Of a stretch of DNA of 64,000 bases, positions 26,478-33,387 are shown in pieces. A program made the translations under genes and the position numbers. Every line of letters starts with the position of its first letter. Position 1 is the stretch's first letter. Location: assembly GCA_002394205.1 (NCBI GenBank), contig DGTC01000043.1, positions 11,017 through 75,016 of the forward strand. The letters run 5' to 3'. This stretch comes from Lachnospira sp. UBA4346. Its GTDB lineage: Bacteria; Bacillota; Clostridia; Lachnospirales; Lachnospiraceae. The notes below the pieces were generated by a model that saw only the letters and a program-made list of their open reading frames with translations, searched no databases and had not been told where the DNA came from.

Positions 26478-28007
26478 ATGTCACAAGTGATTATTATGGC
26501 CGCAATTGTGGTTTACCTTGCGGTGATGCTTTATGTTGGATATATTTGTTCCAAACAAAATGAAAATGTTGATGATTTTTATTTAGGTGGTCGTAAGTTG
26601 GGACCATTTGTAACAGCGATGAGTGCAGAAGCTTCAGATATGAGTAGCTGGCTGTTAATGGGATTACCGGGAGTTGCTTATATTTCCGGATTGTCTAATG
26701 CTGTATGGACGGCATTGGGACTTGCAGTTGGTACATATGTGAACTGGTTGATTGTTGCAAAAAGAATCAGAAGATATTCACAGGGATATGATGTTGTAAC
26801 ACTTCCGGATTTCTTTGCAAAAAGATTTGGCGATGAGAAGAAGATACTGACAATTGTTGCAGCATTGCTTATCATTATTTTCTTTATACCATATACAGCA
26901 TCTGGTTTTGCGGCATGCGGTAAGTTATTTTCAAGTCTGTTTGGCGTAAATTATACAACTGCAATGGTTATTAGTGCGGCAATTATTGTCGGTTATTGTA
27001 CAATGGGAGGTTTCCTTGCTGCAAGTACCACTGATTTGATTCAGAGTATCGTCATGACAATTGCGTTATTTGTTGTTGTATTTTTTGGAATTAACAAGGC
27101 AGGTGGTATTGATGCAGTTATGGATAATGCGAAAAGTTTACCGGGATATTGGGATATTTTTAACGAATATTCGCCGGTAACAGGTACATCTTCTTCTTGC
27201 AGTCCGTTATCAATTGTTTCAACGTTGGCATGGGGATTGGGATATTTTGGTATGCCTCATATTTTACTTCGTTTTATGGCGATTGAAGATGAAAAGAAAT
27301 TAAAGATTTCAAGACGTGTTGCAAGTGTTTGGGTAGTGATTTCATTGTCAGTAGGTGTATTTATTGGTGTAGTAGGTCTTGGAATGTCAAAAGCTGGTGC
27401 AATCGAAGTGTTAGAAGGCAAGAGTCAGGCGGAAACAATTATCGTTCGTATTGCACATTTGCTTAGTACACATGGAGTACTTCCGGCGATTCTTGCAGGT
27501 ATCATTCTTGCTGGTATTCTTGCAGCGACCATGTCAACGGCAGATTCTCAGTTGTTAGCATCTGCATCTGCGGTATCACAGAATGTATTGCAGGAGTTTT
27601 TTCAGGTAAAGCTGTCAGCAAAAAAAGCGATGCATGTTGCTAGAGTAACCGTTCTGGTAATTTCCATTATTTCTGTTATGCTTGCAAGTGATCCGGATAG
27701 TTCTGTATTTGAGATTGTATCATTTGCATGGGCAGGATTTGGCGCAACATTTGGTCCGGTTGTCTTAGTGGCATTATTTTGGAAACGTGCCAATAAATAT
27801 GGCGTACTTGCAGGTATGGTATCAGGTGGCGTTATGATTTTTGTATGGAAATATGTTATTGCAAAATTAGGCGGTATTTTTGAAATTTATGAATTGTTGC
27901 CTGCATTTATTGTAGCACTGGTTGTAATTGTGGTTGTTAGTCTTTTAACAGGTGCGCCGGAACAAAATGTTATTGATAAGTTTGATGAGGTGCGTCATCA
28001 GGCATAA
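26478..28007 (+). CDS. putP: Sodium/proline symporter
   Basis: PutP imports proline with sodium across the cytoplasmic membrane. The 509-residue protein has about 13 hydrophobic segments and matches the sodium:solute symporter family, with DFYLGGRKLGPFVTAMSAEA, SDMSSWLLMGLPG, and the sodium-site helix region ILAGILAATMSTADSQLL. The start follows GGAGAGAG. It is a single-gene unit between a terminator and a long non-coding stretch. Proline specificity is inferred from close PutP-type sequence; pantothenate or other solutes are less likely. Confidence 0.9.
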   Translation: MSQVIIMAAIVVYLAVMLYVGYICSKQNENVDDFYLGGRKLGPFVTAMSAEASDMSSWLLMGLPGVAYISGLSNAVWTALGLAVGTYVNWLIVAKRIRRYSQGYDVVTLPDFFAKRFGDEKKILTIVAALLIIIFFIPYTASGFAACGKLFSSLFGVNYTTAMVISAAIIVGYCTMGGFLAASTTDLIQSIVMTIALFVVVFFGINKAGGIDAVMDNAKSLPGYWDIFNEYSPVTGTSSSCSPLSIVSTLAWGLGYFGMPHILLRFMAIEDEKKLKISRRVASVWVVISLSVGVFIGVVGLGMSKAGAIEVLEGKSQAETIIVRIAHLLSTHGVLPAILAGIILAGILAATMSTADSQLLASASAVSQNVLQEFFQVKLSAKKAMHVARVTVLVISIISVMLASDPDSSVFEIVSFAWAGFGATFGPVVLVALFWKRANKYGVLAGMVSGGVMIFVWKYVIAKLGGIFEIYELLPAFIVALVVIVVVSLLTGAPEQNVIDKFDEVRHQA

Positions 28008-28382
28008 GAAATATATTGAATGAGAAATAGCCGGTAAGTTCGTACAGATATGTTTATCGGATAGAAAATATAATACATAAAATACGCAGCTTATCTGCAG
28101 AGTAAGGGATTCAAAGCAAAATAAAATAGGCACAATGTGTAAATTGTGTTATATTGATAAATAAGCAGAGAACTCTATATAATAAGCAGAGAGGGTGCGT
28201 TTTTTATATTATAGGGGACTTCGTTCGTATAATATAAAATTTCACTGCAGGTTAAGCATAACTTTTGTGATGATATACTTGTATTTGCAGGGGAAAATAT
28301 TGTTGAGAAAGATGCATGGTGCGTAGCGTTTTGCAATACGCATCTTTCAAAACAAATAAACGAAAAACAGGAGAGTGTTAAA
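28008..28382 (+). other. Long structured leader between putP and the rsmH paralogue
   Basis: This 375-base stretch has no convincing gene. It holds CCGGTAA/TTATCGG (28031-28060) just after putP, a direct repeat ATAAGCAGAGA at 28161-28171 and 28182-28192 (21-base period), a 12-bp inverted repeat (28202-28239), a possible -10 TATACT at 28274-28279, and a hairpin GAAAGATGC...TACGCATCTTTC (28307-28348) close to the start of the next gene. Confidence 0.55.
28202..28239. repeat. 12-bp perfect inverted repeat carrying TATAAT on both strands
   Basis: TTTTATATTATA (28202-28213) and TATAATATAAAA (28228-28239) are perfectly complementary around GGGGACTTCGTTCG. A T run precedes but none follows, so it is not a clear terminator in the plus direction. 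Each arm contains TATAAT, reading outward. Confidence 0.6.
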
Positions 28383-29465
28383 ATGAACCATGAAATAGAA
28401 CAAAATGAGCAGCAGACAGTAGCAGAAAAGCCACATAAACGACGTGTGCGTTATAAGGGAACACATCCAACAAAATTTTCAGAAAAATATAAAGAATTAA
28501 ATCCGGAGAAGTATGCAGATACAATTCAGAAAGTAATTCGAAAAGGAAGTACGCCGGCAGGAATGCATATTTCTATTATGGTCCAGGAGATTCTTGACTT
28601 CTTGCAGATTCAACCGGGACAAAAGGGGTTAGATGCAACATTGGGTTATGGCGGACATAGTGCGAAGATGTTAGAGCAGTTGCATGGTGAAGGACATTTG
28701 TATGCATTAGATGTTGATCCCATTGAAATTGTTAAGACGAAAGAGCGTTTACATCAGAAGGGATATGGAGAAGATATTCTGACAGTAATTCAGACGAATT
28801 TTGCGAATATTGATGAAGTGGCAAGGGAATACGGTCCGTTTGATTTTATGATGGCAGATTTAGGGGTTTCTTCTATGCAGATTGATAATCCGGAACGGGG
28901 ATTTTCGTACAAAGTAGATGGCCCACTTGATTTACGTCTGAATCCACAAAAGGGAGTCAGTGCTGCACAACGTTTGACAGAGCTGACGAAAGAAGAACTA
29001 GAAGGGATGCTTATAGAAAATTCAGATGAGCCATATGCAAGAGAGATTACCCGTGTAATTTTTTCACATATGAGAAAAGGACAGAATATAGAAACGACAA
29101 AAGATTTGTATCATTGTATTGAAGAAGCACTCCAATTTTTGCCGGCAAATGAGCAAAAAGAGGCAATAAAAAAATCATCACAGAGAACATTTCAGGCACT
29201 GCGCATTGATGTGAACAGTGAGTTTGAAGTGTTAGAAGCATTTTTAGAAAAGCTGCCGGAAGTACTTGCACCGAATGGGAGAGTGGCGATTTTAACATTC
29301 CACTCAGGAGAAGACAGATTGGTAAAAAAAGCATTTAAGCGGTTCAAAAAGGAAGGACTATTTTCTGAGATTGCCTCAGATGTAATTCGTCCGTCTGCAA
29401 GAGAGTGTAATGAGAATCCGAGAGCGCGTTCAACAAAAATGCGTTGGGCAATTCGGGCAGAATAA
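28383..29465 (+). CDS. RsmH-type 16S rRNA (cytosine-N4) methyltransferase paralogue
   Basis: RsmH methylates N4 of C1402 in 16S rRNA. The SAM-binding motif is DATLGYGGHSAKML (about 83-96), followed by LYALDVDP, FDFMMADLGVSSMQIDNPERGFS, QRTFQALRIDVNSE and RVAILTFHSGEDRLVK, all family hallmarks. At 360 residues it has a basic N-terminal extension of about 55 residues (KPHKRRVRYKGTHPTK). It is not in a dcw cluster, so it is likely a second copy beside a canonical rsmH elsewhere; its target may differ. The start has AGGAGAG upstream. Symbol left empty because paralogy prevents a safe name. Confidence 0.85.
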   Translation: MNHEIEQNEQQTVAEKPHKRRVRYKGTHPTKFSEKYKELNPEKYADTIQKVIRKGSTPAGMHISIMVQEILDFLQIQPGQKGLDATLGYGGHSAKMLEQLHGEGHLYALDVDPIEIVKTKERLHQKGYGEDILTVIQTNFANIDEVAREYGPFDFMMADLGVSSMQIDNPERGFSYKVDGPLDLRLNPQKGVSAAQRLTELTKEELEGMLIENSDEPYAREITRVIFSHMRKGQNIETTKDLYHCIEEALQFLPANEQKEAIKKSSQRTFQALRIDVNSEFEVLEAFLEKLPEVLAPNGRVAILTFHSGEDRLVKKAFKRFKKEGLFSEIASDVIRPSARECNENPRARSTKMRWAIRAE

Positions 29466-29501
29466 GTGGATGTACATATTCATAAAGCCAATATAAACGT
29501 T

Positions 29502-29565
29502 ATCCCACAGGCAGATAAAGCTGGCAAATCATTGATTATGCAGCAGGTGCTTGTGGGATTTTGTG
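29502..29565 (+). terminator. Terminator after the rsmH paralogue
   Basis: ATCCCACA (29502-29509) pairs with TGTGGGAT (29552-29559), enclosing further weak pairing, and is followed by a T-rich stretch (TTTTGTGTTTT). Confidence 0.7.
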
Positions 29566-29578
29566 TTTTAGACAATTT

Positions 29579-29614
29579 AATTGTAAACTTAAATGCAACA
29601 AAAGGTTGACAATT
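29579..29614 (+). promoter_or_regulatory. BirA-type biotin operator upstream of bioY
   Basis: AATTGTAAAC (29579-29588) and GTTGACAATT (29605-29614) form an inverted repeat with one mismatch and a 16-base spacer. This matches the TTGTAAAC-N14-16-GTTTACAA operator known for BirA. The right half contains the -35 hexamer of the bioY promoter, so bound BirA-biotinyl-AMP would block RNA polymerase. Confidence 0.75.
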
Positions 29615-29634
29615 AAAAAGATACCATGTAAACT
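29606..29634 (+). promoter_or_regulatory. Sigma-A promoter for bioY
   Basis: TTGACA at 29606-29611 and TAAACT at 29629-29634 are separated by 17 bases. The -35 lies inside the biotin operator. Confidence 0.7.
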
Positions 29635-29706
29635 TATATTATACAAGGGATGCGAATATAAGTGCAGACGTTGTGTAAATAGCTTGCAGGTGGAGGAGAA
29701 AAGGAA

Positions 29707-30276
29707 ATGAAAGAGAAAAAGCTAACCGTGTATAACATTGTCTTTATGGGACTATTGGCGGCAATTATGTGTATTTTAGGACCGTTGTCGCTTCCGATTG
29801 GACCGGTTCCAATATCATTAACGAATTTCGTTGTGTATTTTGCAGTGTATGTGTTAGGAACGAAGTTGGGTACAGGTAGTTTATGTTTGTATCTGATATT
29901 AGGGGCAGTAGGTCTTCCTGTTTTTTCAGGATATGCGGGGGGATTGGCAAAGTTAACAGGTCCGACAGGTGGATATTTGATAGGCTTTATTTTTATGGCA
30001 CTTATCGGGGGATATGTTATTGAAAAGTCAAATCGCAATTTTTTTGCAACGATTGCAGCCTGGGTTGTAGGAACAGCAGTTGATTATGCATTTGGAACAG
30101 CCTGGTTCATTTTCATCATGCATATGCCACTTGGAAAGGCATTGATGTTATGCGTTGTACCGTTTATTATAGGAGATCTTATCAAGATTGTTGTTGGTAC
30201 GATTCTGGGACGTGAGGTACATAGAGGACTTTCAAAGGCAGGAATGTTTTCACAGCATGCAAGAACAGAAGGTTAG
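29707..30276 (+). CDS. bioY: Biotin transporter substrate-binding subunit BioY
   Basis: BioY is the S component of the energy-coupling factor biotin transporter and can work with a shared EcfAAT module encoded elsewhere. The 189 residues form six hydrophobic segments, with the family blocks PIGPVPISLTNFVVYF, GAVGLPVFSGYAGGLAKLTGPTGGYLIGF and TAVDYAFGTAWF. GGAGG precedes ATG 29707. Biotin repression is indicated by the operator just upstream. No biotin synthesis genes are adjacent, which suggests reliance on uptake. Confidence 0.95.
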   Translation: MKEKKLTVYNIVFMGLLAAIMCILGPLSLPIGPVPISLTNFVVYFAVYVLGTKLGTGSLCLYLILGAVGLPVFSGYAGGLAKLTGPTGGYLIGFIFMALIGGYVIEKSNRNFFATIAAWVVGTAVDYAFGTAWFIFIMHMPLGKALMLCVVPFIIGDLIKIVVGTILGREVHRGLSKAGMFSQHARTEG

Positions 30277-30325
30277 TATTTTTGTATGTAACGTGGACAC
30301 GATGAGATAAGGGGAAAGCAAAGAC

Positions 30326-30401
30326 TTGCGGCAATATTTGTTATGTACAATAGACTATTGGGGGAATTGATAGATTATTATAAAATTAAATATTGCCGCA
30401 A
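30326..30401. repeat. 14-bp perfect inverted repeat between bioY and the RpiB-like gene
   Basis: TTGCGGCAATATTT (30326-30339) and AAATATTGCCGCAA (30388-30401) are perfectly complementary with a 48-base loop. The loop contains CAATAGACTATTG, itself a palindrome. No T run follows the stem. It sits 6 bases before a separate bidirectional terminator. Confidence 0.7.
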
Positions 30402-30406
30402 TAAAA

Positions 30407-30449
30407 AATACCGGTTAATCCATTCAGAAGAAGGATTACCGGTATTTTT
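30407..30449. terminator. Bidirectional terminator between bioY and the RpiB-like gene
   Basis: AATACCGGT and AATCC (30407-30421 region, one bulged T) pair with GGATT and ACCGGTATT (30433-30445). A-rich sequence precedes and T5 follows, so it can end transcripts from both sides. Confidence 0.85.
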
Positions 30450-30503
30450 GTTACATAAGAAATGAAAAGTTATAAAAACATTCTTATGTGATGTTTTTAG
30501 ATA

Positions 30504-31145
30504 TTATGCAAGAAGTGTCTTTACATAAGCACCGAGTTCTTCATTCTTGCAGTTTGCAAAGAAGAGTTCCTGGAATTTAGCACCTGCAACAGCACCCTTT
30601 ACAAGATCCTGATCTAAATTCTTTAAGATATCAATTAAGCTATCCTTGAATGCAACAGCACGAACGCCATCTAAAATCTTCTTATTTCTCTGTTCTGGAA
30701 CAACTCTTTCCTTAGGATATCCACCACCTGGTTCACCTTCGAATAATTTTTCGAATACATATGTAAGGTTCAATTCAGCACCCCAGCCAAAGCCCTTAGC
30801 GAATGGAAGTGAAATTGCATTACCGTCATTTACCTGCATGAACATATAAGCATCAGATGGATCAACAACGTGACCGCATAACACACCTGGGAATGAGTTT
30901 AATGCAAGCATAGCACCTTCACCTGTACCACAACCGGTTACAACGAAATCAGCAGCACCGCTGTTAATTAAGATGGCAGCCAAGATACCGTTCTGAACAT
31001 AAGTAAGCTGTTCCTTGTCTTCAGCAGAGTACATACCGTAGTTATCTACTTCATAACCCTTTTTATCAGCAACGCCCTTTAATGCGTTATAAACGATGTC
31101 ATTTTTTGCTGCCTGACTATTTTCCATAATTAAAGCAATTCTCAT
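30504..31145 (-). CDS. RpiB/LacA/LacB family sugar-phosphate isomerase
   Basis: Family members interconvert aldose and ketose phosphates such as ribose-5-phosphate/ribulose-5-phosphate. The RpiB signature is the strand-turn GADFVV(T)GCGTGEG near residue 70, with the conserved Cys, here as VVTGCGTGEGAML. GVLCGHVVDPSDAYMF corresponds to the next conserved block. At 213 residues it is about 60 longer than typical RpiB, with a C-terminal extension rich in Lys and Leu helices. The exact sugar is unknown. It is transcribed divergently from the sigma-like gene, from a strong promoter at 31213-31241. Confidence 0.8.
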   Translation of the reverse strand: MRIALIMENSQAAKNDIVYNALKGVADKKGYEVDNYGMYSAEDKEQLTYVQNGILAAILINSGAADFVVTGCGTGEGAMLALNSFPGVLCGHVVDPSDAYMFMQVNDGNAISLPFAKGFGWGAELNLTYVFEKLFEGEPGGGYPKERVVPEQRNKKILDGVRAVAFKDSLIDILKNLDQDLVKGAVAGAKFQELFFANCKNEELGAYVKTLLA

Positions 31146-31212
31146 GATAAAACCTCATCTTTCTTTTTTGTTTTTGTATGTTTCTTATTACTGAAAAAAT
31201 GCATACATATAA

Positions 31213-31268
31213 AATATAAGCAAATATTGTGTTTTTGTCAATGACAAACTCATATTGGTTGTGATAAT
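31213..31268. promoter_or_regulatory. Divergent promoters sharing a palindrome
   Basis: Minus strand: TTGACA (31241-31236) and TATATT (31218-31213), 17-base spacer, for the RpiB-like gene. Plus strand: ATGACA (31241-31246) and GATAAT (31263-31268), 16-base spacer, for the sigma-like gene. The two -35 elements sit inside the perfect palindrome TTGTCAATGACAA (31235-31247), so the two polymerases would compete and a single bound protein could control both. Confidence 0.6.
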
Positions 31269-31302
31269 ATAGACGTTGAATTGTATGAAAATGAATAGAA
31301 AG

Positions 31303-31341
31303 ATAAGAGCATAGGTACAAATGTACAGAATATGTTCTTAT
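31303..31341 (+). promoter_or_regulatory. Hairpin in the 5' leader of the sigma-like gene
   Basis: ATAAGAGCATA (31303-31313) pairs with TATGTTCTTAT (31331-31341) with one G-U pair, and GTACAAATGTAC forms an inner stem. The hairpin ends just before the AGAGGA ribosome binding site. Confidence 0.5.
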
Positions 31342-31358
31342 AGAAGAGGATTAATGAA

Positions 31359-32270
31359 ATGGAACAGAATAAAGATACACAGGGTGCTTTTTTAGAGGCA
31401 ATGAACAGTTTAAAGGAATATGCGAAAGTTAATGGTGGTTTCGTTACCAAAGATGATGTAGACAGCTATTTCAAGGATATGGAGTTAGATGAGGGTAAGC
31501 GTCAGATGATTTACGGCTATCTGATGGCAAATAATATCAAAGTCAAAGGAGAAGCGACTGTTGATAATGATTTTTTGAATATGATGGAAAATGCAGTAGA
31601 GCATGACAGAGAGGTAGAAGCGGGAATTCACGAAGAGGAAGAAGAATCTCCTAAGAAAGATGTGGATTATTCTGCCGATGAGAAGTATTTAGAAATGTAT
31701 AAAGAGGACTTAAAAAATCTGGTGCCATTGTCAGATATGACGAAAGCATTGCTGTTGGTAAATATAGCGGAAGATAATGATAAAGAGTCTTTAAAACTGT
31801 TATCAGAGGCATTTTTAGACAAGATTATCGAATGGATTGAACCGTTCCGCTATAAAGGTGTGTTAGCAGGAGATCTTGTACAGGAAGGAAATCTTGCGAT
31901 GATGGCATACATCAGCGAGAAGCGTTTTTTAAATAATTATGAATGGCGTGAGAAGATTAAAGAAGGAAATGTTGATGATGTGATGGCTGTGTTTGAAGAA
32001 ATGACAAAGGAAGTGCAGTCAGAAGTGAATGGAAGTCTGTCAATGTTGATTGATGAGCAGAGTGCAGAGGATAAGGTGTCGCAGAAGGTGTTAAATAAAG
32101 TAAATCTTGTAAATGATTGGGCAGTGCGTTTAAAGGAAGAGTTAGGACGTAAACCGACAGTAGACGAACTTGCGGATAAGATTGGCATTTCTAAAGAAAA
32201 TGTTATGGAAGCAATTCAGTTGTCAGCAGAAAATATTGAAGATGTTGCAATGGATAAAAAGAATTCATAA
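31359..32270 (+). CDS. Sigma-70-like protein lacking region 4
   Basis: This 303-residue protein resembles primary sigma factors in part. Residues 20-66 (GGFVTKDDVDSYFKDMELDE, then IYGYLMANNIKV) look like region 1.1. Residues 108-180 follow regions 1.2 and 2.1-2.2, ending with VLAGDLVQEGNLAMM against DLIQEGNIGLM of true sigma factors. The promoter-melting and -10 reading stretch (YKFSTYATWWIRQAI in RpoD) is replaced by acidic sequence. Residues 250-290 (LKEELGRKPTVDELADKIGI) match region 3. The gene then stops before any region 4, and a terminator follows at once, so this is not a frameshift. Core RNA polymerase binding without promoter reading is inferred; an anti-sigma or regulator role is possible. 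Confidence 0.65.
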   Translation: MEQNKDTQGAFLEAMNSLKEYAKVNGGFVTKDDVDSYFKDMELDEGKRQMIYGYLMANNIKVKGEATVDNDFLNMMENAVEHDREVEAGIHEEEEESPKKDVDYSADEKYLEMYKEDLKNLVPLSDMTKALLLVNIAEDNDKESLKLLSEAFLDKIIEWIEPFRYKGVLAGDLVQEGNLAMMAYISEKRFLNNYEWREKIKEGNVDDVMAVFEEMTKEVQSEVNGSLSMLIDEQSAEDKVSQKVLNKVNLVNDWAVRLKEELGRKPTVDELADKIGISKENVMEAIQLSAENIEDVAMDKKNS

Positions 32271-32286
32271 CAGTATAATTACATAT

Positions 32287-32345
32287 AAAAGAATCCCAAT
32301 AGAAGTATTCAAATTAAGTAAGAATACTTCTATTGGGATTCTTTT
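32287..32345. terminator. 24-bp perfect bidirectional terminator
   Basis: The arms 32287-32310 and 32322-32345 are perfectly complementary (outer end AAAAGAATCCC with GGGATTCTTTT) around an 11-base loop. It separates the sigma-like gene from the convergent deacetylase gene and can terminate both. Confidence 0.9.
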
Positions 32346-32359
32346 CGTATGATGGGATT

Positions 32360-33247
32360 TTAAAATACAACAGTAGCTCCGCCCTTTACTTCTACATATT
32401 CGTTGTTTACCTGTAACCATACGGATTTTACAGAAGGGTTATAGACGAATGAGTTATCTGCTGCAAATTGTAAACGTTCAAATAATTCGTTGTATTCAAC
32501 GATTTCAATATTGGTTGCGTACCAAATGTCATCCTGTCCGCCAATCATCTCACAGAATTCTTCAATAACATTCCAGTTATCATTTTTGTCAAATTCAAAA
32601 CTATGTCCCCAGACATACATCATATAAAGATATTGTGATTTTTTTAACGACATGAACTTTTTCCCAAAGGCAATCAGTTCGTGGTTATGATGACAGGTTG
32701 GAAGCCAACGCATATAATCTTCCGGCATATTAAATCCCGTTTCATCGCCTAACAGGATAGGACCTTGTGCATACTGTGAATTCAATTCAGCACTTTTTAC
32801 GACAGAATACTGGTCGGCAGCAACACGTGCATATTTTATGCCGAGATCAGAAGCAATTCTACATGTCTTTTCATCGCAGGAACCATTTGGAAATGCCATA
32901 CCACGAATTGGATAGCCCATAACACGTTCAAGATTGATGCGGTCATCAAGGATTTCATGAACAATTTCGAGATCCGGACAACGTGCGATGGTTGGGTGTG
33001 ATACAGTATGCACGGCAACTTCATGACCGACATATAAATCTTTCCACTCATCTTTTGGGATACGTGTCTTAGGATCTGAAATTCCGGAATTTAGATTAAA
33101 AGTTCCCTTGATTCCATATTTGTTAAAAATAGAAACAAGTCGTCTGTCGGCAAGTTTGCCATCGTCATAACTTAATGTCAGTACTTTGTGTTTTCCACCT
33201 GGAAATGCTTTGTAAATTTTGTTCATATTCATGCCATTTCGCCACAT
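32360..33247 (-). CDS. Polysaccharide deacetylase family (NodB homology) protein
   Basis: Carbohydrate esterase family 4 enzymes remove N-acetyl groups from glycans such as peptidoglycan or chitin. Motif 1 is TLSYDDGKLAD with the catalytic Asp pair, motif 2 is VAVHTVSHPT with both metal histidines, and motif 3 is GMAFPNGSCDE. There is no signal peptide in 295 residues, so an intracellular substrate or non-classical export is implied. The C-terminal 60 residues form a small beta-rich extension (SVWLQVNNEYVEVKGG). Start is uncertain: ATG 33247 lacks a ribosome binding site and internal ATGs at 33232 and 33226 are alternatives. Confidence 0.85.
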   Translation of the reverse strand: MWRNGMNMNKIYKAFPGGKHKVLTLSYDDGKLADRRLVSIFNKYGIKGTFNLNSGISDPKTRIPKDEWKDLYVGHEVAVHTVSHPTIARCPDLEIVHEILDDRINLERVMGYPIRGMAFPNGSCDEKTCRIASDLGIKYARVAADQYSVVKSAELNSQYAQGPILLGDETGFNMPEDYMRWLPTCHHNHELIAFGKKFMSLKKSQYLYMMYVWGHSFEFDKNDNWNVIEEFCEMIGGQDDIWYATNIEIVEYNELFERLQFAADNSFVYNPSVKSVWLQVNNEYVEVKGGATVVF

Positions 33248-33295
33248 AAGACTACATACAAAGCGGCGAACCTTTCTGTGTCAAATTTGTATTTT

Positions 33296-33324
33296 ATTAT
33301 AACGCTGTTTATTTTATTTGTCTA
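33296..33324 (-). promoter_or_regulatory. Sigma-A promoter for the deacetylase gene
   Basis: On the minus strand TAGACA (33324-33319) and TATAAT (33301-33296) are spaced by 17 bases, about 50 bases before the first start codon. Confidence 0.6.
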
Positions 33325-33387
33325 TTCATTCTAACAGGAATATTGCGTGATAGATTTTATCAGAATAGCGGATTCATTTGCAATACA

